DNA from: DATACQ01 sp036555515
GTDB lineage: Bacteria > Desulfobacterota > Binatia > UBA9968
Reading direction: 5' to 3'
NCBI GenBank assembly: GCA_036555515.1
Contig: DATBLC010000172.1
Span: 1 to 64,000 of the forward strand
Length of the DNA: 64,000 nt
Under the pieces are notes generated by a model. The model was not told where the DNA came from, made no database searches, and saw nothing but the letters and a program-made list of their open reading frames with translations. The position numbers and the translations under genes are program-made. Below, one piece after another: positions 52,114 to 61,223 of the stretch (its first letter is position 1; each line of letters opens with the position of its first letter).

Positions 52114-52648
52114 GCCCATTTCGTCCACCAAACCCGTGTCTGAGCGGCTGGTTCCCCTTGGGGAGATCGTCACAACTCACGGACTTGAAGGGTGGTTGAA
52201 ACTAAAACCCTTCAACCCGGAAACCACCGCGTTCAATTCGATCCGGGAAGTTTACCTCGAGCAAGACGGCGCGCGGTCGTCGCACCGGCTTGTGGCATAT
52301 CGGCTGCACAACGGCCAGATTATCTTCAAGCTTTATGGCGTCGACAGTATCGACGCGGCTAGACCATTGGTTGGCGCAGCGATTTGCGTAGCCGAAGCGT
52401 CTCTGCCTTCACTAGCGCCCGGCCAGTATTATCACTTTCAAGCCATAGGTCTCGAGGTCTTCGACAGGCGGGGGAATCGGCTCGGAACGGTTACCCGGAC
52501 TTGGTCTGCAGGCGGCGCGGAAATCTACGTTGTCGCTGGCAGCGGCAGAGAATACCTGATCCCGGCGGTGAAGGAGATCGTTGAGAATATCGACTTCGAT
52601 GCCGGGATAATGATCATCGACCCGCCGGACGGGCTGTTAAATCTTTAA
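52100..52648 (+). CDS. rimM: Ribosome maturation factor RimM
   Basis: A 182-residue RimM with an N-terminal beta-barrel (PLGEIVTTHGLEGWLKLKPF) and a C-terminal PRC barrel (YHFQAIGLEVFDRRGNRLG, then REYLIPAVKEIVENID). It assists 30S head assembly with S19. The likely start is a TTG inside khpA, since no ATG is close. Confidence 0.93.
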   Translation: MKNPKPISSTKPVSERLVPLGEIVTTHGLEGWLKLKPFNPETTAFNSIREVYLEQDGARSSHRLVAYRLHNGQIIFKLYGVDSIDAARPLVGAAICVAEASLPSLAPGQYYHFQAIGLEVFDRRGNRLGTVTRTWSAGGAEIYVVAGSGREYLIPAVKEIVENIDFDAGIMIIDPPDGLLNL

Positions 52649-52662
52649 CCAACAACAGTTGG

Positions 52663-52778
52663 AGTTCAAGGTTCAAAAGTTCAACGTTCAACGTCCCGTC
52701 CCCACTTTGAACCTCGAACATTGAACTTTAAACCGCGCGCCAGAGGCGCGTTACGTTGAACATTGAACCTTGAACTTG
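52663..52778. repeat. GTTCAA-type inverted repeat inside the rimM-trmD gap
   Basis: The largest of this family here: AGTTCAAGGTTCAAAAGTT on the left, TTGAACCTCGAACATTGAAC in the middle, and TTGAACATTGAACCTTGAAC on the right; left and right pair over more than 20 bases. It interrupts an operon that is normally tight. Confidence 0.65.
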
Positions 52779-52791
52779 AGTCTTCGAGCCC

Positions 52792-54069
52792 ATGACCCAT
52801 TTCACCGTCGTCACCATATTCCCTCAGATATTCGACTCTCCGCTCAGCCATAGCATTCTCAGGAAAGCTCAGGAGAAAAATCTCATATCTATTAGCCTGG
52901 TGGACCCGCGGGGCTACGCCACCGATCGCCATCGAATGACCGATGACTATCCCTATGGCGGCGGCCAAGGCATGGTTATGAAAGTCGAGCCGCTGGTTGC
53001 AGCCATAGAGGAAATCCGCAACCGCTCCGGCAAAAGCCGGATTGTTTTGCTTTCGCCCCAGGGACGAGTTTTCAACCAAGAGATCGCGGCTCGCCTGGCC
53101 CTGGAAGAGCACATCGTTCTGGTTTGCGGTCGCTACGAGGGCATAGATGAGCGGGTAAAGTCGTTCGTTGACGAAGAGTTGTCCGTCGGCGATTACACGT
53201 TGAGCGGCGGCGAACCAGCGGCCCTGGTGGTCATCGACGCGGTGTCCCGGCTGATTCCCGGTGTGCTCGGCAACGAAGCATCCGCGGCCGACGAGTCCTT
53301 CACGGACGGACTTCTCGAGTATCCGCAGTATACTCGGCCGGAAGATTTTCGCGGCATGAGAGTTCCGGAAATTTTGCTGTCCGGGGATCACGAACGGATT
53401 CGGCAATGGCGGCATCAGCAAAGTCTCGCGATCACGCGCCAGCGCCGCCCCGATCTAGTGGCCAGGTACGAGCGTACGGTACAGCACCGCCGCGAGTTCA
53501 AGGCCGCCCAGGCGCCGGTTTTCTTGGCCCTGCTCCATCACCCGGTCTATGATAAGAACAAGCAAGTCGTCACCACGGCGGTCACGAACATGGATATTCA
53601 TGACATCGCCCGCTCGGCCCGCACTTACGGCGTCAGAGCCTTTTACGTGGTCACGCCGGTGAAGGCACTGCAAAAACTCGCGCTCAAAATCCTCGAGCAC
53701 TGGGAAATTGGCTACGGCAGCCAATACAATACGACCCGCAAGGAAGCGCTGTCAGTGGCGCGCATCCGCGACTCGCTGGATGACGTGCTGATCGATATTG
53801 AGGGACAGACTGGAGAAAAGCCGCTCGTCATCGTCACTTCGGCGCGGGCGGGCGAGGGCCGGATCTCTTTCGCGGCGCTCAAAGAAATGTTAATAAGAGA
53901 GGCTCGCCCTTTCCTGATCCTGCTTGGAACCGGATGGGGATTAGCCGAAAGCGTCTTCGCGCAGGCAAATTACGTCCTAGAGCCCATCGAAGGAACTGCG
54001 GATTATAACCACTTGTCAGTGCGGTCGGCGGCGGCAATCATGTTGGACCGGCTGCTGAGACGCGACTAA
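52792..54069 (+). CDS. trmD: TrmD fused to a second SPOUT-type RNA methyltransferase
   Basis: A 425-residue double-domain protein. Residues 1-225 are tRNA (guanine37-N1)-methyltransferase TrmD: TVVTIFPQIFDSPLSHSIL, DDYPYGGGQGMVMK, the knot CGRYEGIDERV, SVGDYTLSGGEPAALV and PQYTRPEDFRGMRVPEILLSGDH. Residues 235-425 are a PF09936-type SAM-dependent RNA methyltransferase (FLALLHHPVYDKNKQVV, TAVTNMDIHDIARSARTYGV, LLGTGWGLAESVF). In relatives the second is often a separate gene next to trmD. No stop separates the two here, so it is one polypeptide if the reading is correct. Confidence 0.93.
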   Translation: MTHFTVVTIFPQIFDSPLSHSILRKAQEKNLISISLVDPRGYATDRHRMTDDYPYGGGQGMVMKVEPLVAAIEEIRNRSGKSRIVLLSPQGRVFNQEIAARLALEEHIVLVCGRYEGIDERVKSFVDEELSVGDYTLSGGEPAALVVIDAVSRLIPGVLGNEASAADESFTDGLLEYPQYTRPEDFRGMRVPEILLSGDHERIRQWRHQQSLAITRQRRPDLVARYERTVQHRREFKAAQAPVFLALLHHPVYDKNKQVVTTAVTNMDIHDIARSARTYGVRAFYVVTPVKALQKLALKILEHWEIGYGSQYNTTRKEALSVARIRDSLDDVLIDIEGQTGEKPLVIVTSARAGEGRISFAALKEMLIREARPFLILLGTGWGLAESVFAQANYVLEPIEGTADYNHLSVRSAAAIMLDRLLRRD

Positions 54070-54109
54070 GATCATTACAGCGCGCTGGAAAGCGCTGCAG
54101 GAGCAAGCC

Positions 54110-54451
54110 ATGGATATCGTAAATCAATTGGAATCGGAGCAAGCCAAAGGGGAAATTCCCGCCCTGCGTCCGGGCGAGACCGTTCGGGTCCATGTCAAGG
54201 TCATCGAAGGGGAAAAAGAGCGCACTCAAGTTTTTGAGGGGACAGTGATTGGACTTTCCGGTGGGAGTAACCGCGCTACCTTTACGGTACGCAAGGTTTC
54301 TTACGGCGTGGGCGTCGAGCGCGTCTTCCCGCTCCACTCACCCCGCATCGACAAAATTGAAGTAGTATCCCGTGGTAAAGTCCGCCGCGCCAAGCTATAT
54401 TTCTTGCGGCAGCGATCCGGCAAGGCGGCCCGGTTAACGGGCGAAGAATGA
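54110..54451 (+). CDS. rplS: 50S ribosomal protein L19
   Basis: A 113-residue L19. RPGETVRVHVKVIEGEKERTQ, FEGTVIGLSGGSNRATFTVRK and GVGVERVFPLHSP are conserved. It ends the ffh-rpsP operon; rnhB, which often follows, is absent. Confidence 0.97.
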   Translation: MDIVNQLESEQAKGEIPALRPGETVRVHVKVIEGEKERTQVFEGTVIGLSGGSNRATFTVRKVSYGVGVERVFPLHSPRIDKIEVVSRGKVRRAKLYFLRQRSGKAARLTGEE

Positions 54452-54472
54452 CCGGAAGCCGCGCCCGGCCGT

Positions 54473-54838
54473 TTAACGCACACCGAGGATTTGCCCCTTG
54501 CCATCGAATACCGCTCCAGGGTGAATTTTTATTTCCGCCGCCTTAACTTCGCCTTGAAACCTGCCTCCCGGCATGATCTCGAAGCAGCCGATGACTTGAA
54601 CATTACCGCTCAGTTTGCCCTCCAGCTGGAGTTGGCGCGCGGAAACATATGCGTCGACCTGAGCGTTGGCGCCAATAACTAGAAGTTCGGTCGCTTTCAG
54701 CTCACCGGTAAACCGGCTGTCGATCTTTACCGGCAGATTGTAACTGAGTTTTCCCGAAATCGATGAATTGGGGAACAATACGGTTCTGACGCCGCCCTGA
54801 GTCGAAAAAGAACCATAATTGTTGGTTTTTCTCGCCAT
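54473..54838 (-). CDS. Bactofilin (polymer-forming cytoskeletal protein)
   Basis: A 121-residue bactofilin: right-handed beta-helix built from repeats of about 17 residues such as SSISGKLSYNLPVKIDSRF, LLVIGANAQVDAYVS and QLQLEGKLSGNVQVIG. No transmembrane segment. Bactofilins form filaments that shape cell wall growth. I use the ATG of MARKTNNYG. It converges on rplS with 21 bases between them. Confidence 0.88.
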   Translation of the reverse strand: MARKTNNYGSFSTQGGVRTVLFPNSSISGKLSYNLPVKIDSRFTGELKATELLVIGANAQVDAYVSARQLQLEGKLSGNVQVIGCFEIMPGGRFQGEVKAAEIKIHPGAVFDGKGQILGVR

Positions 54839-55150
54839 CCCTTGATGCCCTGTTAATTTGCAACATACCACCCCGTTACGTGTAACGAAAGCGGCCATAG
54901 CAGGATGCTGAAAAAACTCAGTTGCAGGCTGCTCGAAAAGTTCTCAAAAGCGAGGCGGGCAAATGAATCGGAGCGTTGGAGTAAAGTAGTATCGGAATAT
55001 CGGGTTTCGAACCCAGCACTCCAGTTCCGATCAAGCGATTGAGCGCAATGAAGTATGTGAGTTTTTTGCACCAGCCTACCGGGTCGGGAGGATCACCCCG
55101 ATGGCTCCGCTGGGTGTAATATTCCGGCCCACTTGTGCTAGCCTGATGTC
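54839..55150. other. Divergent intergenic region between bactofilin and rarA
   Basis: About 310 bases that should hold both promoters. I see GATGCTGAAAAAACTCAG near 54905, which resembles intergenic text of other deltaproteobacteria, but no firm site. Confidence 0.3.
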
Positions 55151-56473
55151 ATGGATCTCTTTGACGACACACCGGCAAAGTCGCGAACTGAGTTTCCTCC
55201 TCTGGCCGACAGAATGCGCCCGCGCGCGCTCGAGGAATTTGTCGGTCAAGGGCATTTGCTAACTCCGGGCAAGCTGCTTCGTGAATTGGTCAACGCCGGC
55301 GAATTGCGATCGCTCATCCTGTGGGGTCCGCCGGGCAGCGGCAAGACAACTTTGGCGCAACTCCTCGCTCGCTCGGCCGGCGCTGTTTGCGTTCAATTCT
55401 CCTCCGTCACTTCCGGGGTGAAAGACCTGAAAAAAATTTTTCAAGAGGCGCAAGATCTGCAACGTCTCGGCAAGCGCACGGTGCTGTTCGTCGATGAGAT
55501 TCATCATCTCAACAAATCGCAGCAAGACAACTTTCTTCCTTACGTCGAGCGCGGCACTCTAATCTTGATCGGCGCGACGACCGAGAATCCTTCCTTTGAA
55601 GTCATCTCTCCCCTGCTCTCGCGCTGCCAGGTCTTGGTGTTGCAATCACTTACGGATGACGATGTCGCCAAGATCACCGACGGCGCCCTATCCGACGCGC
55701 AACGGGGATTAGGCGCCATGGGGTTATCTATCGATGCCGAAGCGCGGGATTTCCTCATCCGGCAGAGTCACGGCGACGCGCGCGCGGCACTAAATGCCCT
55801 GGAGATCGCAGCCGCCCTGGCGCGCAAGGACAAGATCATCACTTTGCAAAATGCCCAAGAAGCCTTGCAGCGAAAAGCGCTGCGCTACGACAAAGCGGGA
55901 GAGGAGCACTACAACGTCGTCTCCGCGTTTATCAAGAGCCTGCGTGGCAGCGATCCGGACGCGGCGCTTTACTGGATGATGCGCATGCTTGAAGCCGGCG
56001 AAGACCCGCTATTCATCGCCCGGCGCATGGTCATTTTCGCGGCCGAAGATGTCGGCAACGCAGATCCAAGGGCGCTGCAATTGGCCGTCGCGGCCAAGGA
56101 TGCCGTTCACTTCGTCGGGCTCCCTGAAGGCCGCATTCCGCTGGCTCAAGCCGCCACCTATCTCGCCACCGCGCCCAAATCCAACGCATCCTACAAAGCG
56201 ATGCTGGCGGCGGCGAAAGACGTGCAAGAAAAAGGCGCGTTAGCGGTGCCGCTGCATCTGCGCAACGCAGCCACGGATCTCATGGAAAAACTCGGATACG
56301 GCAAAGGGTACAAATATGCCCATGACTTTCCCGATCACCTGGTGGAGCAGGAACACCTGCCGAAGGAGCTCGCGGGGCGCAAATATTATCTCCCGTCGGA
56401 CTCCGGCGAAGAAAAGCAAATTCAACAACGCATGCTGCAATGGGCTCAAAAACGGAAACCGCCGTCCGATTGA
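55151..56473 (+). CDS. rarA: Replication-associated recombination protein A
   Basis: A 440-residue clamp-loader-like AAA+ ATPase (MgsA/WRNIP1 family). PLADRMRPRALEEFVGQGHLL, Walker A GPPGSGKTTLAQLL, DEIHHLNKSQQDNFLPYVE (Walker B), GATTENPSFEV (sensor 1) and the C-terminal tetramerisation part (MARRMVIFAAEDVGNADP, then HDFPDHLVEQEHLP region) are visible. It acts at stalled forks. Confidence 0.95.
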   Translation: MDLFDDTPAKSRTEFPPLADRMRPRALEEFVGQGHLLTPGKLLRELVNAGELRSLILWGPPGSGKTTLAQLLARSAGAVCVQFSSVTSGVKDLKKIFQEAQDLQRLGKRTVLFVDEIHHLNKSQQDNFLPYVERGTLILIGATTENPSFEVISPLLSRCQVLVLQSLTDDDVAKITDGALSDAQRGLGAMGLSIDAEARDFLIRQSHGDARAALNALEIAAALARKDKIITLQNAQEALQRKALRYDKAGEEHYNVVSAFIKSLRGSDPDAALYWMMRMLEAGEDPLFIARRMVIFAAEDVGNADPRALQLAVAAKDAVHFVGLPEGRIPLAQAATYLATAPKSNASYKAMLAAAKDVQEKGALAVPLHLRNAATDLMEKLGYGKGYKYAHDFPDHLVEQEHLPKELAGRKYYLPSDSGEEKQIQQRMLQWAQKRKPPSD

Positions 56474-56551
56474 TCCAGCCGGCCAGCCGAATTGGTGTTC
56501 ATCCGAGCACGACGGCGAGAGACGAGTGCGACTTTCGCCCCGAGAATCTCA

Positions 56552-57106
56552 ATGGATAACATTTACCGCCACGTCATACTTTGTATTTTAACCGGCCTCG
56601 TCACCCTGCTCCCCGTCGGCGGCACGATCCTTCTGATTGTCTTCGTCGAGAGATCGTTGAGTCCGGTCATTCCGGCGAAGTTCTATTTTCCCGGCGAAGG
56701 CTTGCTGGCCGTCATTTTGCTGCTCTACCTCTTGGGACTCACGCTCACGACGGTGGTCGGCCGTTGGTTGTGGAATTTACTCGATACCGCGCTATCAAAA
56801 TTTCCCGGCCTGGGCATGCTCTACCGCACGCTCAAGCAAATCCTCGGTTTGGAATCCGGCGAAGGCGCGCTGTTTCAGCGGGTTGTACTGGTGCATGACC
56901 AGGGCACAGGAGGAGCTGAGGTCGGTCTGGTTACCGCCGCAGAGGGTACCGGCGATGCCGCGCAGCTGATCGTCTTTATTCCCGGCTCGCCAAACCCGGC
57001 CCAAGGACGTCTGCTCCGCCTGCCGCCAAGCCGCGTGATCGGCACCGACTGGAGCGTAGACAAAGCGCTCAAAGCGCTTTTCACGCTGGGTAAAGTGTAC
57101 CCTTGA
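56552..57106 (+). CDS. DUF502 membrane protein
   Basis: A 184-residue protein with two membrane helices (VILCILTGLVTLLPVGGTILLIVF; LLAVILLLYLLGLTLTTVVG) and a conserved soluble part (FPGLGMLYRTLKQILG, then VFIPGSPNPAQGRLLRLPPSRV). This is the DUF502 layout. Function unknown. I use the ATG of MDNIYRHVIL. Confidence 0.87.
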   Translation: MDNIYRHVILCILTGLVTLLPVGGTILLIVFVERSLSPVIPAKFYFPGEGLLAVILLLYLLGLTLTTVVGRWLWNLLDTALSKFPGLGMLYRTLKQILGLESGEGALFQRVVLVHDQGTGGAEVGLVTAAEGTGDAAQLIVFIPGSPNPAQGRLLRLPPSRVIGTDWSVDKALKALFTLGKVYP

Positions 57107-57964
57107 ATAGGGTTCAAAAAGTTCCAACCGTTCCAGCCGTTCCAAATGTTCCAATCGTGCAAAACGGGTAAAACTGGGACTCCCCACGAAGGCACGAAGA
57201 ACACGACGGGTTGGCATATTTATACTCCTAAACTTCGTGCTGCAATTTTTTCGACCGCCCGTCGCCCTCCAGAAAAAGAAATTTGCTCGCGTCAAGTCGC
57301 CCTACTTTGTACTGCCGCGCCACTGCGCCGACAACACGTTCCGGTGGCGCCTGCACCACTCGCCGCTCATACCGTGCGTACTCCCGAACAACAGGCGCAC
57401 CCGGATGGCTATCCGCTCTATGAAATCTTCGAGCAGAAAGCTCTTCGCGAATAATCTTGCGCACCATCTCGGCCGTAAGCAGCTTCTCTCTCAGACCCAG
57501 ATCCCGAGGTTGGGAAGACTGGCATCACTATCTATCTCGACGATGCAATGTTGAAGTGCTATCGACGTCGATAGCTTTTTGGCTTATCGCTTCAACAGGT
57601 CGAAGTAAAGGAAACGATCTCTTTCCAAGCGAAATATCTCCCGGCGCCCGTTGCCACGCGAAATCACATAGTAATCAGCGCCAGAAAATGAATTACCTGC
57701 GCCAATTTTTTACCTGATTTGCATAGGGGTCACTTTTTGACATCTGTTTCTCCGGGGAAAACCCTCATTCCATAAAACCCTGGGGTGATCGTAGCCATTA
57801 ACCAGGGGCCGATCATGCGTTAATGACCTTCCAGGAGCGAAATGTTTTCTTGTTAGTTTTGGCATTTGTGAGCCATCCGGCGAGCGCCAGAGTTAATAAC
57901 GGAAGCAAACGCCCTTTCGTCGATTTAAAACTTCCGGTCCGATTTACAGCTTGCTCAATATTGT
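57107..57964. other. Long intergenic region
   Basis: About 860 bases between DUF502 and the PLD-like gene. A minus-strand frame at 57228-57467 (79 residues, basic, with REYARYERRVVQAPPERVV) is the only one that looks partly protein-like; I do not recognise it and do not call it a gene. Confidence 0.3.
57121..57156. repeat. Four-unit 9-bp tandem repeat
   Basis: GTTCCAACC, GTTCCAGCC, GTTCCAAAT and GTTCCAATC in direct tandem, just after the DUF502 stop. It is akin to, but different from, the GTTCAA family. Confidence 0.6.
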
Positions 57965-59329
57965 CTATCGTCTTAAGGCCTTTTTCTTCGCAGCCTTGCC
58001 GGTCTTCTTCTTGGACGTTTTCTTACTTGCCTTCTTCGGCGTGGTCTTTGCGGTGAGCCTCTTCTTCTGGTCTTCCGGTGCCGGCTTCTCCATCAGCACG
58101 AAGCGCATCTGATTGCGCATCTTCGCAATGGGTTCAATCAGGTCCTTGCTGACGCCGAAGGCCGCGGTGAACCACACCGAGTTGGCGGCGTCGAGCATGC
58201 GCCGGCCGTACCAACCGAGCATCTCGACTTTGGCGCGCGGCGAGAACAGTCGTACCACCGATTTCTCCTCGATCGCCTCGGCTGGATTGGGGGTCAGCGC
58301 CGCAAGCGCAGCGCGTGCATCCTTCAGTTCGGGATCGGTCTTCACCACCTCCCAGAACGCGAAGTACTGCTGCGCGGTTTCCGCGTCGGCGACCCGATGG
58401 CCTACATTGGTCTGCCCGAAGAAGCCGGAGGGCGTGAAGTTGGTCGAGCCCGTCCACACCTCGACTGGATCGGTGCCGCCCTTCAGCCGCACGATGAACT
58501 TGTTGTGAGGGATTTTCGTCTTCGAGCGCCGGTAGGTGATCTTCTGATCGTTGATCGAAAGTCCCGCCGCGCGCATCGGCCCTTCGTTCGTTTCTCCCGA
58601 GTCGGCCGTATCGTGATAGACGATCGGCACGTCGATGCCCTGTCGATCAACGCTTTGAACGCATTGAGGATCGGCGCATAGGTGAACTCGTAGGCCGCGA
58701 CGCGCAGCGCATCGCCCGGCTTGGTCTCGTTGATGAAGCCGAGGCATGCTTCGAGCAACCCGTTGGACCTCCTTATTCTCTGGATCGTTGATGTTCTGCG
58801 GCGGCTTGTTGCCGAATTCCTCAGAAAATTTCTGGCTCGCGATCGCGCCGCGGTTGAACCAGACGCCATGGGTCTCGCCCGGCTCCCATTCCTTCTCGGT
58901 GGTGATTTCGAGCTTGATCTCGTCCTTCGGATCGGTGGTCAGCGCGCCGGGCGTGCCGAACATCGGCAGGATACGGAAACGGTAGCTCGTGCCGGGCGAT
59001 GCCCCGTAGTCGCCCCACAGAAAGCTCTGCACGGGGAATTTGTCAGTATAGAACGCCTGCGGCTTGGTCGGGTCGTTCGGGTCGTGCGCATTTTTGGGGT
59101 CCGGGACGATTGATTTGAACACCTTCTGCGAGCGCAGAAATTTCGGCCTTTTGCCGGCGCCAATTATCTCGCGTTCCAAAGCGAAGCCTTTGAGCCCTTT
59201 GCGGACCGCATCGGGACAGTTGAGCGCGTCTCCTTTCACTCCCGACGGGTTAATGTATGCACGGAAATCAACCACGGATAATAGCCGGTTACTCGAGAGC
59301 GGAGAAACCGCTCGCTCCCGGGTTAGCAT
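57965..59329 (-). pseudogene. Phospholipase-D-like protein with compensating frameshifts and lysine-rich tail
   Basis: Encodes a PLD/HKD-superfamily protein. The HKD half-site is visible as IPHNKFIV plus WTGSTNFTPSG. The N-terminal part has FPVQSFLWGDYG and RFRILPMFGTPG, a layout found in a group of PLD-like bacterial proteins with an N-terminal beta domain. Between about 58640 and 58763 the main frame reads nonsense, while the shifted frame gives LLEACLGFINETKPGDALRV and APILNAFKALID, then the main frame resumes at GIDVPIVYHD. So two opposite one-base indels occur 120 bases apart, and about 40 residues are replaced. The last 35 residues are Lys/Ala-rich like histone H1 tails, suggesting nucleic-acid binding. 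ATG preceded by GAGGAA. Either a recent pseudogene or sequence errors. Confidence 0.7.
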
Positions 59330-59344
59330 GGCGCAGTTCCTCAC

Positions 59345-59418
59345 AAGGGGTCAAGTATGGAGCTGATTAATACTGGCAACGATTTTTTCGATTCGATCTC
59401 TTAGCCTTTTTTTCTTGA
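59345..59418. repeat. 74-bp direct repeat, copy 1
   Basis: Matches 61224-61298 at about 60 of 74 positions, in the same orientation. On the minus strand it reads RDRIEKIVASINQLHT and stop, then TTGACCCCTT. It lies between the membrane-effector gene and the PLD-like gene and ends just before the PLD ribosome site. Confidence 0.7.
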
Positions 59419-59455
59419 CCATCCCGGCGCACGGCGACTCCCGCTCACTGTGGGG

Positions 59456-61072
59456 CTACTGCCGGCCGGTGAGGCCGTAATCTTCGACAACTTTCGCGAT
59501 CGCCTCCTGAACCATGCGCGCGAGGTCTTCGCGCCAAGCGTCGGCCTTCTGCCCATACAGAATCACTCGCCGGGTGGCTAGGTCGATTGGAATGTCGGCC
59601 GCTTCCTTCGAGAGGATGAGCACCGGTTTCGCCAATGTGTGTGCGATCCCCAGCTCATAAAGCACATTCGGATTGCGCCCGGTGATGTCGGCGATGACGA
59701 AGTCGGCTGCATTGATGCTTTGCCAGATGTCTTCGAGGATGTCGGTGGGGGTGAACAGGTCATCCCCACGCACTGGGCGCACGCCCGCGGCTTCGCACGC
59801 TCTTGCCAATATCCGGTGCACGTCGGCAGACCACTCCTGGCTGAAGGGCATCACGATAAAGCAGGATGCCTTGCGCGGACCGGTGCGGTCTTTGGGGGGC
59901 GCGTAGAGCCTCTCAGGTCCGAGGAACAGCACGTCCTGCTTCAATCGCGCAGCCGAATCGCGGAACTCGCCCAGAAAGACGTCGAGCCCCGTAGAGCGCA
60001 ACGCCGTCCCGATTCGGGGCGAGGCACCTCGCCAATCCTCAGACAACAGATGCGACTGGTGGACGCGCCGCACATACCCTCGCAAGTAGGCTACGGCGTC
60101 ATCGAAGCGATCGGTGATCCAAACAAGGATCGTGACAAGCGCAACGATGAAAAGCACGGAAAAGAAGGGCTTCCACACCGCATCGACGGGCAGGAACCAG
60201 ACCAGCGGAGACAGCAAGACCGCCCCGAGGGACAGCAGAATCAGGATTCCAGAAAGACCCGAGCGCCCGGACGCCTCGGCTCCTGCACCCGTCGACGCAG
60301 CGGACTCGATTGTATTGCGGATGCGCTCCCCCGACATCCCAACCATGGCTGACAGCAGCAGGAACTGCCCTAGCATCCAGACTGCCTCAATTGTTTGCGG
60401 CACAGTGGCGACGCTGTATGCCATGTCGCCCGCCATCAGGATCACCGTTCCGACGAGCATCCAGACCACAACCGGGGGCTCCTTGAGCAGCATACAGAGC
60501 AGCCCGGTCGCGAGAACCGCGAATTCGAGCGCGGCGGTGACGGCGTCGAGCCGCCCGAGCGCGGTGTTCAGGAGATGACCGTACTGCTGGTAGTAGAAGC
60601 TCGCGAAGATCGCCCCTAGGCCGGCCATCAATGCCGCAAACACCATCGTTGTAAGCAAGGACAGTGGCCGGCCATGCCACCGCTCTAAGGCGAGATAGCC
60701 CCATGCGCACATCAGCACGAAAACACACGAGGCGTAGAGCGAATCGGAGATCAGATCGGATAACTCGCCGCTAGCACCTTGCTGCGAAATCGCCACGCGT
60801 GCGGAGGAGCCGCTGGACACCTGGTAGGTCACCCACGACCCTGCCAGCAGCAGGAACGCAAGGCCCTGCATGACGAAAAACCCCGGGTAGGGACGGGGCC
60901 TGCGTCGGGAAGCGTGGAAGGCGATGATTCCGCTGACGGCGGCCGCGGCAGCTTGGTCCCAGTAATGCCGACCGGGACCATACGCCTCATTGCCGAGTAC
61001 GAGCCAGGTGGCCAGCCAGAGCAAGTATAGGGCGGCTAGCGCACCGACCTTAAGGTAAGCGGATCGCATCAT
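59456..61072 (-). CDS. Multipass membrane protein with C-terminal nucleoside-deoxyribosyltransferase/TIR-like domain
   Basis: 538 residues. The first 340 contain about ten hydrophobic helices (e.g. VGALAALYLLWLATWLVLG, LYASCVFVLMCAWGYLAL, VVVWMLVGTVILMAGDMAY, FFSVLFIVALVTILVWI). A cytoplasmic linker leads to a C-terminal domain at about 404-538: CFIVMPFSQEW, RPVRGDD, FVIADITGRNPNVLYELG (likely catalytic glutamate about 473) and HTLAKPVLILS. This is the PF05014-like fold related to TIR NADases and common in predicted immune effectors. The whole looks like a membrane sensor joined to a nucleotide-cleaving effector; that role is inferred. The ATG at 61072 is chosen because the upstream 25 residues look non-coding; no good ribosome site is seen. 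Direct repeats flank it. Confidence 0.75.
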   Translation of the reverse strand: MMRSAYLKVGALAALYLLWLATWLVLGNEAYGPGRHYWDQAAAAAVSGIIAFHASRRRPRPYPGFFVMQGLAFLLLAGSWVTYQVSSGSSARVAISQQGASGELSDLISDSLYASCVFVLMCAWGYLALERWHGRPLSLLTTMVFAALMAGLGAIFASFYYQQYGHLLNTALGRLDAVTAALEFAVLATGLLCMLLKEPPVVVWMLVGTVILMAGDMAYSVATVPQTIEAVWMLGQFLLLSAMVGMSGERIRNTIESAASTGAGAEASGRSGLSGILILLSLGAVLLSPLVWFLPVDAVWKPFFSVLFIVALVTILVWITDRFDDAVAYLRGYVRRVHQSHLLSEDWRGASPRIGTALRSTGLDVFLGEFRDSAARLKQDVLFLGPERLYAPPKDRTGPRKASCFIVMPFSQEWSADVHRILARACEAAGVRPVRGDDLFTPTDILEDIWQSINAADFVIADITGRNPNVLYELGIAHTLAKPVLILSKEAADIPIDLATRRVILYGQKADAWREDLARMVQEAIAKVVEDYGLTGRQ

Positions 61073-61223
61073 CGGGACAATCGGGTTGTTCCTGGCCTGC
61101 ACCGCGGTAGCGCTGGGTCTGATTGCTTTTGCACGTACAAATAACAAATCTAAGCACCCTCTTGCGCTGAGGTGGAGCTATATCGTCGAACCGGCAAGTG
61201 GTCAATCGCACGAAGGGTTAGCT

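Noticed and set aside
57228..57467. 79-codon basic minus-strand frame
   Set aside because: Looks partly protein-like but has no recognised family, no ribosome site and lies in repeat-rich intergenic sequence.
59639..60352. 237-codon frame opposite the membrane effector
   Set aside because: Very Arg/Asp-rich with no hydrophobic core; the effector strand has helices and a conserved domain.
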